From NCBI RefSeq assembly GCF_000426685.1, contig NZ_AUFV01000007.1, positions 62,001-126,000 of the forward strand: a stretch of 64,000 nucleotides of DNA, written 5' to 3'. Positions 8,550 to 19,580 of the stretch are shown here, piece after piece (position 1 is the first letter of the stretch; the number at the start of each line of letters is the position of its first letter). This stretch comes from Solimonas flava DSM 18980 (GTDB lineage: Bacteria > Pseudomonadota > Gammaproteobacteria > Nevskiales > Nevskiaceae). The notes below the pieces were generated by a model, which saw only the letters and a list, made by a program, of their open reading frames with translations, was not told the DNA's origin and made no database searches. Made by a program: the position numbers and the translations under genes.

Positions 8550-11500
8550 TCAGGGCGCTGCGGTGGCGCCCGCGGCCTTGTTGGTCTTGCGCCGCTGCCA
8601 GCGCTCGCTCAGGCCCTCCATCGTCAGATAGAACGCCGGCGTGATGTAGAGCGTCAGCATCTGCGAGGTCAGCAGGCCGCCGACCACGGCGATGCCGAGC
8701 GGCTGTCGTGATTCGGCGCCGGCGCCGAGACCGAGCGCGATCGGCAGCACGCCGAGGATCGCCGCCAGCGTCGTCATCATGATCGGCCGGAAACGCACCG
8801 TGCAGGCTTCGAGGATCGCGTCGCGCGCGCTGACGCCTTCGCGGCGCCGGGCGATCGCGAAGTCGACCATGATGATGCCGTTCTTCTTGACCAGGCCGAC
8901 CAGCAGGATCAGGCCGACGAAGCTGAACACGTTCAGTTCCGAGCCGAACAGCCCCAGCGCCAGCAGCGCGCCGATCGCCGCCAGCGGCAGCGCCGTGAGG
9001 ATCGTCAGCGGGTGGATGAAGTGCTCGTAGAGGATCGCCAGCACCATGTAGATGACGGCGATGCTGAACAGCAGCAGCACCGGCAGGTCGACCAGCGATT
9101 TCTGGAAGGTCGCCGCGGTGCCGGCGAAGGTGCCGTTGACGTTCTCGGGCAGCACTTCGGCGGCGAGCCGCTCGATCGGGCCGGTGACGTCGCCGAGCGA
9201 AACGCCCGGCAGCAGATCGAAGCCGATCGTCACGGCCGGCAGCTGCGCGTAGTGGTTGACGGCGACCGGGCCGACGCTGCGCACCATCGTCGCCACGCTG
9301 CCGAGCGGCACGAGCCCGCCGGCGGCGGTCGGCACGTAGAGCGTGCTCAGCGCTTCGGCGTCGCGCTGGTAGCGCGGCTCGACCTGGACGATGACGTCGT
9401 ACTGGTTGGTGCTGGTGTAGATCGTGCTGATCTTGCGCGTGCCGTAGGCGGCGTAGAGCGTGCGCTGGATGTCGGCGACCGAGACGTTCAACGCCGCGGC
9501 GCGGTCGCGGTCGATGCGCACGTCGATCTGCGGGTTGTTGAACTGCAGATCGCTGTTGACGTCGCGGATGCCCGGCACGCCGCCCATCTTCGCCTGCAGC
9601 TCGCGCGAGGCGGCGCCGAGCGTGTCGAAGTCGTTGCCCTGCAGCACGTACTGGTAGTTGCCGGAACCGCCGAAGCCGCCGATGCGGATCGCCGGGCGGT
9701 TCTGCAGATAGACGTGCAGCAGCGGCACCGCGCGCAGCGACTGGCGCAGCTGGGCGATGACCTCGTCGGCCGTCGCGTCGCGATCGTGCAGCGGCTTGAG
9801 GCGGATCATCAGGCGGCCGCCGTTGCTGCTCGATACGCCGCCCTGACCCTGGCCGACCGAGGATTGCACGCCCTGCACGTTCGGATTCTTCAGCACGATC
9901 GCGGCGACCTGGCGCTGCAGCTCCATCATCTCGTCGAAGGTGATGCCGTCCGGCCCCTCGACGTCGCCGGAGAACAGGCCGATGTCCTGGGTCGGGATGA
10001 AGCCGGTCTGCACGATGCGGAACGCGAACACCGTCGCCACCAGCGTCGCCGCGGCGATCACCAGCATCAGGCGGTAATGCTGCAGCGCCCAGCGCAGCGA
10101 GCGCGCGTAGACGCCGAGCGCGGCGTCGAAGGCACGTTCGGTGATGCGGTAGAAGCGCCCTTGCGGCTGCGCATGATGGTCGCCGAGGAAGCGCGCGCAC
10201 AGCATCGGCGTCAGCGTCAGCGAAACGAGCGCCGACAGCAGGATGGCGATCGCCACCGTCATCGAGAATTCGCGGAACAGGCGGCCGATGATGCCGCCCA
10301 TGAACAGAATCGGGATGAACACGGCGACCAGCGACAGCGTCATCGAGATCACCGTCGGGCCGATCTCGGCGGCGCCGACGCTCGCCGCGCGCGCGCCCGG
10401 CATGCCGTGCTCGCGATGGCGCGAGATGTTCTCGAGCACGACGATGGCGTCGTCGACGACGAAGCCGACCGACAGCGTCAGCGCCATCAGCGACAGATTG
10501 TCGAGCGAGTAGCCGAACAGGAACATCAGGCCGAAGGTGCCGAACAGCGAGGCGGGCAGCGCCAGCGCCGCGATCAGCGTGGCGCGGCCGTCGCGCAGGA
10601 ACACGTAGATGACGCCGATGACCAGCACGATCGACAGCAGCAGCGTCAGCTTGACGTCGTCGATCGATTCCTCGATGAACTCGCTGCGGTCGAACATGAT
10701 GTCGACCTTGGCGTCGCCCGGCGCCTGCTTCTCCAGCTCCGGCAGCAGCGCGCGCACCGCTTCGGCGATCGACACGGTGTTGGTGCCCGGCTGGCGCGAA
10801 ACGGCGACGACGATCGACGGACGGCCGTTGAATTCGGTCGCCTGCTTGTCGTTGGCGATGCTGTCGACCGCGCGGCCGACGTCGCGCAGGCGCACCGGCG
10901 CACCGTTGCGGTAGGCGAGCACGGTGTCGTTGTAGGCGGCGGCGTCGCGCAGCTGGCCGTCGGCCTGCACCGTGTAGCTGCGCTGGGCGCCGTACAGAGT
11001 GCCGCTCGGCTGGTTGCTGTTGGCGCCGGCGATCGCGTCCGAGACCTGCAGCAGCGACAGGCCGCGCGCATTGAGCGCCTGCGGGTTGAGGTAAAGGCGC
11101 GCCGCGTATTTCTTGGAGCCGTAGACGACCACCTGGGCGACGCCGTCGACCTGCGACAGGCGGTCGGCGACGCGCGTCTCGGCGAATTCGTCGAGCTGCG
11201 TCATCGGGATCGTCGTCGCGCTCATCGCGATGAACATGATCGGCGAGTCGGCCGGGTTGACCTTGCGCAGCGTCGGGTCCTGCGGCATGTCGCTCGGCAG
11301 CTGGCGGCGGGCCTGGGCGATCGCCGTCTGCACGTCCTGCGCGGCGGCGTCGATGTTGCGTTCGAGCGCGAACTGCAGCGTGATGCGCGTGCTGCCGACC
11401 GTGCTGCTCGAGGTCATCGAGTCGATGCCGGGAATCTGCGTGAACTGGCGTTCGAGCGGCGTCGCGACCGTCGCCGCCATGGTGTCCGGATCGGCGCCGG

Positions 11501-11654
11501 GCAGCGAAGCGCTGACGCTGATCGTCGGGAAGTCGACATTCGGCAGTTCGGCGACCGGCAGCGAGCGGTAGGCGAAGATGCCGAACAGCACCAGCGCCAC
11601 CATCAGCGTGGTGGTGGCGACCGGCCGGCGGATGAAGATTTCGGAGATGCTCAC
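8550..11654 (-). CDS. RND multidrug efflux pump, inner-membrane transporter (HAE1 family, MdtB/MdtC/MuxB-like)
   Basis: 1034 residues, normal for a proton-driven RND exporter. The N-terminus reads S-E-I-F-I-R-R-P-V-A-T-T, with twelve predicted helices and two large periplasmic loops. The TM4 proton-relay pair D401-D402 is intact (V-G-F-V-V-D-D-A-I-V-V-L-E-N). The N-terminal F-I-R-R-P-V-A-T-T-L style resembles MdtB/MdtC rather than AcrB. The GTG start overlaps the adaptor stop (GTGA). The substrate cannot be inferred. No tetR/marR regulator is adjacent. Confidence 0.93.
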   Translation of the reverse strand: MSISEIFIRRPVATTTLMVALVLFGIFAYRSLPVAELPNVDFPTISVSASLPGADPDTMAATVATPLERQFTQIPGIDSMTSSSTVGSTRITLQFALERNIDAAAQDVQTAIAQARRQLPSDMPQDPTLRKVNPADSPIMFIAMSATTIPMTQLDEFAETRVADRLSQVDGVAQVVVYGSKKYAARLYLNPQALNARGLSLLQVSDAIAGANSNQPSGTLYGAQRSYTVQADGQLRDAAAYNDTVLAYRNGAPVRLRDVGRAVDSIANDKQATEFNGRPSIVVAVSRQPGTNTVSIAEAVRALLPELEKQAPGDAKVDIMFDRSEFIEESIDDVKLTLLLSIVLVIGVIYVFLRDGRATLIAALALPASLFGTFGLMFLFGYSLDNLSLMALTLSVGFVVDDAIVVLENISRHREHGMPGARAASVGAAEIGPTVISMTLSLVAVFIPILFMGGIIGRLFREFSMTVAIAILLSALVSLTLTPMLCARFLGDHHAQPQGRFYRITERAFDAALGVYARSLRWALQHYRLMLVIAAATLVATVFAFRIVQTGFIPTQDIGLFSGDVEGPDGITFDEMMELQRQVAAIVLKNPNVQGVQSSVGQGQGGVSSSNGGRLMIRLKPLHDRDATADEVIAQLRQSLRAVPLLHVYLQNRPAIRIGGFGGSGNYQYVLQGNDFDTLGAASRELQAKMGGVPGIRDVNSDLQFNNPQIDVRIDRDRAAALNVSVADIQRTLYAAYGTRKISTIYTSTNQYDVIVQVEPRYQRDAEALSTLYVPTAAGGLVPLGSVATMVRSVGPVAVNHYAQLPAVTIGFDLLPGVSLGDVTGPIERLAAEVLPENVNGTFAGTAATFQKSLVDLPVLLLFSIAVIYMVLAILYEHFIHPLTILTALPLAAIGALLALGLFGSELNVFSFVGLILLVGLVKKNGIIMVDFAIARRREGVSARDAILEACTVRFRPIMMTTLAAILGVLPIALGLGAGAESRQPLGIAVVGGLLTSQMLTLYITPAFYLTMEGLSERWQRRKTNKAAGATAAP

Positions 11655-12793
11655 GGCCGGCCGCCCGGCTTGCCGTCCGTGTGCTGGCCGATGCCGATCA
11701 CGGCAGTGCCCGGCTGCAGGTTGTGCGGGATCTTGGCGACGATCGTCTCGCCGGCTTTCAGGCCGTGCGTCACGACCAGTTCGCCGCCGACCTGGCGATC
11801 GATCGTGACGGTGCGCAGCTGGGCCTTGCCGTCGGCGTCGACCACGAACACGTACTGGCCCTCGGCGCCGGGCTGTACCGCCGATTCGGGCACCAGCAGG
11901 GCGCCATCCTCGACAGCGAGCTGCAGACGCACGGTGACGAAGGTGCCCGGCCAGAGACGGTGATCGGCGTTGTCGATCAGCGCCTTCAGCGCGACCGTGC
12001 CGGTGCTCGGATCGACGGCGTTCTCGATGAAATTGAGCCGGCCGCGCGCCAGCGGATGTTCGGCGTCGTCGCCGAGCACTTCGACCGGGACTTCGCCGCG
12101 CGTCAGTGCCTGCTGGACGTCGGCGAGCTGGCTCTGCGGCAGCGCGAACTGCACCTGCACGGTGTCGATCTCGTTGATGACGACCAGCGGCGTGCCGTCG
12201 CTGGCGCTGACCAGATTGCCGGTCTTGGCGGCGACGCTGCCGGTGCGGCCGGCGATCGGCGAGCGGATCAGCGTGTAGCCGAGATTGATCTCGGCGGTCT
12301 GCACCGCGGCCTCGTCGGCGACGACGCGGGCGGCGGATTCCTCGGCGGCGGCGCGCGCGTCGTCGTATTCCTGCGAGGTCACGTAGTCCTTCTCGGCGAG
12401 CGGCTTCATGCGCTCGAACTGCGCGCGCGCCGCCGACAGCGAGGCGCGATCGACGGCGAGCTGCGCGCGCGACTGCGCCAGCGCCGCCTGGTACGGGGCC
12501 GGATCGATCAGGAACAGCTTCTGGCCGGCGGTGACGCTGTCGCCCTCGCTGAAATAGATTTCCTTGAGCGTGCCGGCGACCTGCGGCCGCACGTTGACCG
12601 TGTGCGGGCTGACGACGTTGCCGACTGCGCCGAGCAGCACCGGCGCGGTGCCGCTGCGCACGGTCGCCAGCGCGACGGTGGCCGGCTCGTTGCCGTGCGG
12701 GCCGTGCGCGTTGCCGGTGTGGCGCGTGCGCCAGACGATCGCGGCGACGATGAGGACGAGGACGGCGACGAGCGCCAGGCGGCGAAGACTCAA
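11651..12793 (-). CDS. RND efflux periplasmic adaptor (membrane fusion protein)
   Basis: 380 residues. N-terminal membrane anchor (about 5-20), lipoyl halves flanking an alpha-helical hairpin (Q-S-R-A-Q-L... to about 160), then beta-barrel and membrane-proximal domains, ending in a Gly/Pro tail. MdtA/AcrA family; it bridges the pump and the outer-membrane channel. It starts at TTG 12793, overlapping the upstream stop by four bases, with a GGAG SD at good spacing. No better ATG exists before the membrane anchor. Confidence 0.9.
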   Translation of the reverse strand: MSLRRLALVAVLVLIVAAIVWRTRHTGNAHGPHGNEPATVALATVRSGTAPVLLGAVGNVVSPHTVNVRPQVAGTLKEIYFSEGDSVTAGQKLFLIDPAPYQAALAQSRAQLAVDRASLSAARAQFERMKPLAEKDYVTSQEYDDARAAAEESAARVVADEAAVQTAEINLGYTLIRSPIAGRTGSVAAKTGNLVSASDGTPLVVINEIDTVQVQFALPQSQLADVQQALTRGEVPVEVLGDDAEHPLARGRLNFIENAVDPSTGTVALKALIDNADHRLWPGTFVTVRLQLAVEDGALLVPESAVQPGAEGQYVFVVDADGKAQLRTVTIDRQVGGELVVTHGLKAGETIVAKIPHNLQPGTAVIGIGQHTDGKPGGRP

Positions 12794-14145
12794 GGCAACG
12801 CTCCGGTGTCGGGGCTGTCGACGGCGGCATGCAGGCCGCCGGCATCGTGGGCAAGGGTGGCGAGGGCCAGATACCAGTCGAGGAAGGCCTGGATGCGCGC
12901 GACGCGCGCCTGCGCCAGGGTCGATTCGGTGGTCAGCACTTCGAGGATGCTCGACAGGCCGTTCTTGTAGCGGGCCCGGATCGCCTCGGCGGCGCGTTCG
13001 GCGGATTCGAGCTGCACGCGGCTGGCGTCGAGGTTGCCGTACGCGGTATCGACCGCCTGATAGGCGCTCCAGACCTGCTGTTCGACCGTCAGGCGCAAGG
13101 CTTCGGTCGAGGCGCGGGCGCTGTCGAGGCTGGCGCGCGCGTCGTCGATCGCCGCGCGCAGCGCGAAGCCCTGGAACAGCGGCACGCTCAGGCTCAGGCC
13201 GGCGCTGTATTGCTCGCTGGAGCCGCGATCGACGATGCGCGTCTGTCCGGCGCTGCCGTTCAGGCGCAGCGTCGGCAGCGCGTTGCCGCGTGCGGCGCGG
13301 ACCGCGGCCGAAGCGGCCTGCTCGCTGGCCTGCGCGGCGAGCAGTTCCGGACGCGCGCGGCGCGCGCGATCGAGCAGTTCGCCGAGCGACTGCGCCGGCC
13401 GCTCGATCGCGGCCTGCTCCGGGACCCAGTCGACGAGTTGCAGCGGCGTCGCCGGCGAGTAGCCGAGCGCGCCGGCGAGCGCGCCCTGGGCGATGCGATA
13501 GTCACCCTGCGCGCGTTGCTGCGTCAGCTGTGCGGCGGCGCGCGCCGCCTCGGCCTGATAGACGTCGGCGATCGTCGCCAGGCCGGCGGCGTGCTTGGTG
13601 CGAGCGGCGTCGAGATTGGCCTGCGCCTCGTCGAGCGCCTGCTGGCTGGCGTCAGCCAGCGCGGCGCTGCCGATCACGGTGTAGTAGCTGGACTCCACCG
13701 CCAGCACCACGTCCTGCAGCGTCTGGTTGAGACTGAATTCGGAGGCCATGCGCTCGGCGGCGGCGCGCTCGATGCTGCCGCCGCGCGTGCCGAAGTCGAA
13801 CAGCAGATAGCTGAGGCTCACGCTCGGTCCGTAACGCGTCTGCGCCGGCACTTCGGTGCCGCCTGATGCGATCGAGCGCGAGCGCTGCGCGCTGTAGCTG
13901 GCGGTGATGGTCGGCCACCAGCCGGCGCGGGCGATGCGCTCGGCGGCCTGCGACTGCGCGAGCGTGGCCCAGGCGATGCGCGTGTCCGGATGATTGCGCA
14001 GCGCGATCGCCGTCAGTTCGGGCAGCGACAGCGGTCGCGCCGGCGGAGCCTCGGCGGCGGCCGCGGCACACGCGATGCACACGCCGATCAGGCCGGCGAG
14101 CCAGTAGGGGATCGTTTTCACGGCAGCGCGTGCAGGGAAGGTCAT
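12790..14145 (-). CDS. TolC/NodT-family outer-membrane efflux channel
   Basis: 451 residues from ATG 14145; a GTG at 14172 would add nine residues. Signal peptide to about residue 30 (A-C-A-A-A-A-A-E-A), then two OEP repeats with the expected long helical hairpins (S-L-P-E-L-T-A-I-A-L-R-N-H-P start; second repeat from about 230). There is no N-terminal lipobox cysteine at the cleavage site, so it looks TolC-like rather than OprM-lipidated. It is the first gene of the pump operon, followed by adaptor and transporter with 4-bp overlaps. Confidence 0.9.
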   Translation of the reverse strand: MTFPARAAVKTIPYWLAGLIGVCIACAAAAAEAPPARPLSLPELTAIALRNHPDTRIAWATLAQSQAAERIARAGWWPTITASYSAQRSRSIASGGTEVPAQTRYGPSVSLSYLLFDFGTRGGSIERAAAERMASEFSLNQTLQDVVLAVESSYYTVIGSAALADASQQALDEAQANLDAARTKHAAGLATIADVYQAEAARAAAQLTQQRAQGDYRIAQGALAGALGYSPATPLQLVDWVPEQAAIERPAQSLGELLDRARRARPELLAAQASEQAASAAVRAARGNALPTLRLNGSAGQTRIVDRGSSEQYSAGLSLSVPLFQGFALRAAIDDARASLDSARASTEALRLTVEQQVWSAYQAVDTAYGNLDASRVQLESAERAAEAIRARYKNGLSSILEVLTTESTLAQARVARIQAFLDWYLALATLAHDAGGLHAAVDSPDTGALP

Positions 14146-14358
14146 TCTGCGAATAGCCCCGGACGATAGCACCGCCGCGCGAACCGGAGGATAAAAGCTT
14201 TGTCAGCTTGCGGACGTGTTCGGAACCCTGGCCGGTGCGCACGCGCCGGACATGGGGCGTTCGACGGAGGGCCGGCGGCGCGCTGGTATCCCGCCCGCCG
14301 ATCCGGGACAATCGGGGGCCGATTTTCTCCGTCCCGCTGTCGATCCGGACATTTCCCG

Positions 14359-16125
<1,767 letters not shown>

Positions 16126-16175
16126 AGGCACCGCCGCGCGGCGGGGCCGACTCTCAAGACTTTGGAGCCAAGACG

Positions 16176-16502
16176 ATGATGAAAGGTGCGATGGGCAATC
16201 TGATGCGCCAGGCGCAGCAGATGCAGGAGAACATGAAGCGCGCGCAGGAAGAGATCGCGCGCATGGAAGTGACCGGTGAAGCCGGCGCCGGCATGGTCAA
16301 AGTCACGATGACCGGCCAGCACCAGGCACGCAAGGTCGAGATCAGCCCGGACGCGCTGAAGGAAGACAAGGAATTCGTCGAGGATCTCGTCGCTGCGGCG
16401 ATCAATGACGCGGCGCAGAAGGTCGACGCGGCATCGAAGGCCAAGCTCGCCGCGGTCACCGCCGGCATGCAGCTGCCGCCGGGCATGAATCTCGGCCTCT
16501 GA
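16176..16502 (+). CDS. ybaB: YbaB/EbfC nucleoid-associated protein
   Basis: 108 residues. Small dimeric DNA-binding protein. [28 protein letters not shown] and G-M-Q-L-P-P-G-M are diagnostic of the family. The second Met (16179) is an equally good start. It lies 50 bp after dnaX as in most Gammaproteobacteria, with SD TTTGGAG. The usual third gene, recR, does not follow; a phospholipase gene on the other strand begins instead. Confidence 0.95.
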   Translation: MMKGAMGNLMRQAQQMQENMKRAQEEIARMEVTGEAGAGMVKVTMTGQHQARKVEISPDALKEDKEFVEDLVAAAINDAAQKVDAASKAKLAAVTAGMQLPPGMNLGL

Positions 16503-16583
16503 GCCGCGGCTTCTGAGCCGGCCGCAGCCCGAAAGCGCGCCGCCGCCCCGGACTGCCGGCCGCGGCGGCGCGCTCCGTTTGCT

Positions 16584-18713
16584 TCAGGCGGCCGGGTCGC
16601 TGACCGAATGTGCGCCGGTCTCGATGCGGCCGGCGAAGCGGCGTGAGAATCCGCTGTCGGCGTGCGTCACGCTGAAGTCGTACCAGCGGAAGCTGTCGGC
16701 CAGCCCCCAGAGCCGGGTCTGCGTCTGGCCGGCCGCGACGTCGAGGCTCCAGCGTTCGGCGCCGAAATAGGCGTTCGGCACGATCTCGAAGCGCAGCGCC
16801 TGCGTGCCGCGGTTGTGCAGATCGAGCTGTACGCCGCCGAGCGCGAGGTCGTAGCAGACGCGGATTTCCGGGTCGACGCCGTTGCGGATCGCACGCGCGT
16901 CGCCGGCGAAGGCGCGATGCCAGCCGTTCGGGCCGAGCACCCACAGATCGTAGCGGCCGTCGTCGGCCGAGAGATCCCAGTCGTCCTGCAGGGTCTTGCC
17001 CGGCTCGACGCCGTAACGGCGCGGGATGCGGTCGAGGTGCAGGCGGTCGTAGACGTGGAACACCGCGGCGACGCGGCCGGTGTTGGCGAACAGCACCGTC
17101 AGGCGGTTGCGGATGACGTCGGCGCGTGCGGTCGCGTGCAGCTCGTAGGGCAGTGCGCGCGAGAAGCGCAGACTCTTGGGCTGTGCCGGCAGCTGCTGCT
17201 CGGTCTCGGCCGGCACCGGCACCTGCGACTTGAACTCCTGGCTGATGCGCAGGATGTCGGCGTCGGACTTGCTGCGCGTCGGCAGCGGCGGCAGGTCTTC
17301 GTCGTTCGGGTTGACGAAATTGAAGGCGGAGGTGAGGTCGCCGCAGACCGCGCGGCGCCAGGGGCTGATGTTGTCCTCGCGCACGCCGAAGCGCGCTTCG
17401 AGAAAACGCAGCACCGAGGTGTGGCTGAAGGTCTCGCTGCAGACCCAGCCGCCGCGGCTCCACGGCGAGATCACAAACATCGGCACGCGCGGGCCCGGGC
17501 CGTAGATGCGGCCGTCGCTGTGCGTCTCGCCGGCGAGGTCGATCGTCGACAGGCCGGCACGGCTGCCGTCTTCGTTCAGCGACGGTGCGCACGGCGGCGG
17601 CACGTGATCGAAGAAGCCGTCGTTCTCGTCGAAGTTGACGAGCAGCACCGTCTTGCTCCAGATCTCCGGATTCTCGGTCAGCGCATCGAGCACTTCCTGC
17701 AGGTACCAGCCGCCCTGCACCGGGCTCGACGGTCCGGGATGCTCGGAATAGCTGTCCGGCGCGACGATCCACGACACCTGCGGCAGCTTGCCGGCGTCGA
17801 TGTCCTTGCGGAAATCGCTGAGCAGGTTCGGATTGGCGACGTTGCCGGCCGGCAGGGTGTTGGCGATGCCCTTGTACAGCGGATTGCCGTCGTTGTCGGC
17901 GTCCTTGTAGGCGGGGTAGGGAAAGCCGCTTGCCGCATTGCCGCGCGTTTCGTTGGCCTGCCGGTAGGTCTTGAAGCCGGCGAGCGGGTTATCGGTGAAG
18001 TTGTTCGGCAGGTTCTGGTAGAGCTTCCAGCTGACGCCGGCCTCCTCGAGACGCTCGGGATACGTCTTCCACGTATAGCCCTCGCTCGAGGCGTCGAGCG
18101 AGTCCCACTGATTGTTGATCGCCGGTCCGCCGTGCTCGCCGGCCGGGTCGTTGCTGCCGGTCCAGTGGAACAGGCGGTTCGGGTTGGTGCTGCTGTGGAT
18201 GCCGCAGAAATAGGCATCGCAGATCGTGAAGGCGTTCGCGAGCGCGAACTGGAACGGCAGTTCGGCTTCCTGGTAGTGGCCCATCGACTGCGGCTGCTTG
18301 TAGGTGGGCCAGCGGCCGAGGCGGCCGTCATCCCAGGCGCCGTGCGCGTCGTCCCAGCCGTGCGGCGTGCCGTTGACGCGCTGCGCGTTGCCCTGGGTCT
18401 GATCGAGATGGTACGGCACGATGATGCGGGTGCTGCCATCCGCCTCGTAGCGTTGTTCCCAGACGCTGCGTCCGCCGTCGAGCGGTACGGTGATGCGGTC
18501 GCCGAAGCCGCGCACGCCGGGCAATGTGCCGAAGTAATGGTCGAACGAGCGGTTTTCCTGCATCAGGATGACCACGTGCTCGACGTCGCGGATGGTACCG
18601 GTGCGATTGTTGGCCGGGATCGCCAGCGCGCGGCGGATGCTGGCCGGCAGCGCGGCGAAGGCGACGGCGCCGCCGGCGAGGCGCAGGAAGCTGCGGCGGT
18701 CGGTGCGGCTCAT
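16584..18713 (-). CDS. Tat-exported bacterial phospholipase C (PlcN/PlcH family)
   Basis: 709 residues. Twin-arginine signal R-R-S-F-L-R-L at the N-terminus and cleavage near A-L-A. The phosphoesterase domain starts V-E-H-V-V-I-L-M-Q-E-N-R-S-F-D-H-Y-F-G-T, the hallmark of the PlcC/acid phosphatase AcpA superfamily, with G-G-W, S-E-H-P and N-F-D-E-N-D-G-F-F-D-H metal/catalytic motifs. Two C-terminal beta-sandwich repeats of the DUF756 type (about 510-590 and 605-690) follow. Hydrolysis of phosphatidylcholine-type lipids is inferred from family. The start is coupled (ATGA) to an upstream 69-codon lipoprotein gene. There is no plcR-type chaperone gene downstream. Confidence 0.92.
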   Translation of the reverse strand: MSRTDRRSFLRLAGGAVAFAALPASIRRALAIPANNRTGTIRDVEHVVILMQENRSFDHYFGTLPGVRGFGDRITVPLDGGRSVWEQRYEADGSTRIIVPYHLDQTQGNAQRVNGTPHGWDDAHGAWDDGRLGRWPTYKQPQSMGHYQEAELPFQFALANAFTICDAYFCGIHSSTNPNRLFHWTGSNDPAGEHGGPAINNQWDSLDASSEGYTWKTYPERLEEAGVSWKLYQNLPNNFTDNPLAGFKTYRQANETRGNAASGFPYPAYKDADNDGNPLYKGIANTLPAGNVANPNLLSDFRKDIDAGKLPQVSWIVAPDSYSEHPGPSSPVQGGWYLQEVLDALTENPEIWSKTVLLVNFDENDGFFDHVPPPCAPSLNEDGSRAGLSTIDLAGETHSDGRIYGPGPRVPMFVISPWSRGGWVCSETFSHTSVLRFLEARFGVREDNISPWRRAVCGDLTSAFNFVNPNDEDLPPLPTRSKSDADILRISQEFKSQVPVPAETEQQLPAQPKSLRFSRALPYELHATARADVIRNRLTVLFANTGRVAAVFHVYDRLHLDRIPRRYGVEPGKTLQDDWDLSADDGRYDLWVLGPNGWHRAFAGDARAIRNGVDPEIRVCYDLALGGVQLDLHNRGTQALRFEIVPNAYFGAERWSLDVAAGQTQTRLWGLADSFRWYDFSVTHADSGFSRRFAGRIETGAHSVSDPAA

Positions 18714-18919
18714 GACAGCGCCTCCGGGGTGGGTGGGCAGGCGGTGGCCGGTACCGCTGCGCGCGAGGTGGCGCCGGCAGTGGGCTCCGGAGCGCAGTGC
18801 AATGTCGGCGGGACGGGCGCCGGCGTTTCGTCGACGTCGGAATGGCCGCCGCACGCCTGCAGCGTGCAACCGAGAACCGCGAGCGCAAGCCAGCGCTCCG
18901 GCGAATGCCGGGTCTTCAT
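18710..18919 (-). CDS. Small lipoprotein translationally coupled to phospholipase C
   Basis: 69 residues. ATG 18919 is preceded by an AAAGGAAG SD. The signal peptide has L-Q-A-C lipobox (cysteine at about residue 23), then a Pro/Thr/Ala-rich mature part of about 47 residues with two further cysteines (C-A-P-E-P ... A-C-P-P-T-P-E). The stop overlaps the plc start by four bases. I do not recognise a family. Its position suggests a role in phospholipase export, folding or retention at the outer membrane, but that is inference. It is easily missed because a longer ORF begins at 19018. Confidence 0.65.
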   Translation of the reverse strand: MKTRHSPERWLALAVLGCTLQACGGHSDVDETPAPVPPTLHCAPEPTAGATSRAAVPATACPPTPEALS

Positions 18920-19011
18920 GGGATTCGCTTCCTTTCGAATGAGGCTGTGGCGCCGGCACCGCCGCCGTGGTGGTAGCGGTGCCGGAGGGCCGCGCAGTGT
19001 GCGTCCGGCGC

Positions 19012-19029
19012 ACGGCAATTCGATGACAG
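19012..19029 (-). promoter_or_regulatory. Candidate PhoB box upstream of the lipoprotein-phospholipase operon
   Basis: On the minus strand CTGTCAT-CGAA-TTGCCGT. The first half-site matches the PhoB consensus CTGTCAT at 7/7, the second at 4/7, with the canonical 4-bp spacer. It sits about 93 bp before the lipoprotein start. Phospholipase C genes are PhoB-controlled in Pseudomonas, which fits, but the second half is weak. Confidence 0.35.
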
Positions 19030-19103
19030 CTTGTCAGGCTGCGAGGCCACTGGCGCCCTGGATGGTGACAAGTGTCAAAAAAATGGCGGATTCTGCTGGA
19101 ATC

Positions 19104-19119
19104 CTTAAGAATTCTTAAG
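19104..19119. repeat. 16-bp perfect palindrome in the AT-rich region
   Basis: CTTAAGAATTCTTAAG is identical on both strands. It could be an operator for a dimeric regulator; no T-run follows that would make it a terminator. Confidence 0.6.
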
Positions 19120-19377
19120 ATTTCCTTCTTTTCTTGCGGTCTTGAAATGTTCCTCGTGATCCGGGTGGCGGAGTTCTGACGAAGTTGCGCCGTGACGGTC
19201 GGCAGTGACGGAATGCCGTCGCGGCGAAGTGCCGTGTCGCTGAAAAAATAAGGTATTCAGAGCAGAAAACGGCCGTTTTTCTACGGCAATAAATAATTTT
19301 TGACGTACTATGTGCGCCATCGGACGCAGGCTGCGTGCGTCCTGCCTTTTCCCCCAATCACATCGGCGGCTGATGTC

Positions 19378-19506
19378 GTGCCTTTACGCTATTACGATCA
19401 AGTCGGTAACAGGTGGCGGATCAAGCGGCGCTATGTATGGGCATTCTGGTCCGGTGCCTTCTTTCTGGTGACCGGCATCGCGCTCGGCGCAACGCTGTTC
19501 CGCTGA
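19378..19506 (+). CDS. Possible small single-pass membrane protein
   Basis: 42 residues from GTG 19378, in a frame open from 19300. There is a basic, aromatic N-terminal half (R-Y-Y-D..R-W-R-I-K-R-R) and one clear membrane helix (about 22-41: V-W-A-F-W-S-G-A-F-F-L-V-T-G). The positive-inside arrangement is convincing for a membrane protein, but the SD is weak and no family is recognised. Convergent with pgm. Confidence 0.4.
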   Translation: MPLRYYDQVGNRWRIKRRYVWAFWSGAFFLVTGIALGATLFR

Positions 19507-19580
19507 GCGGCAGACGCGCATGGCCCCCTGCGCGCGGCCGGTGCCGCCGCTGAGGGCGACGGGCTCGGCCCCGGATTCGC

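Larger units (their letters stand above)
18920..19377. other. AT-rich non-coding control region upstream of the phospholipase operon
   Basis: No convincing gene in about 450 bases. The 19060-19330 part is strikingly AT-rich compared with everything around it. It holds a candidate Pho box (19012-19029, minus), two TGACA-N2/3-TGTCA inverted repeats at 19024-19036 and 19066-19077 (42 bp apart, about four helical turns), and a 16-bp perfect palindrome (19104-19119). Minus-strand ORFs of 71-80 codons here have no SD and no family resemblance. Confidence 0.6.

Noticed and set aside
8550-12854. 1434-codon minus frame reading through from the adaptor gene into the RND pump
   Set aside because: The first 400 codons are an out-of-frame shadow of the adaptor gene. 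The pump starts at GTG 11654 with the canonical RND N-terminus.
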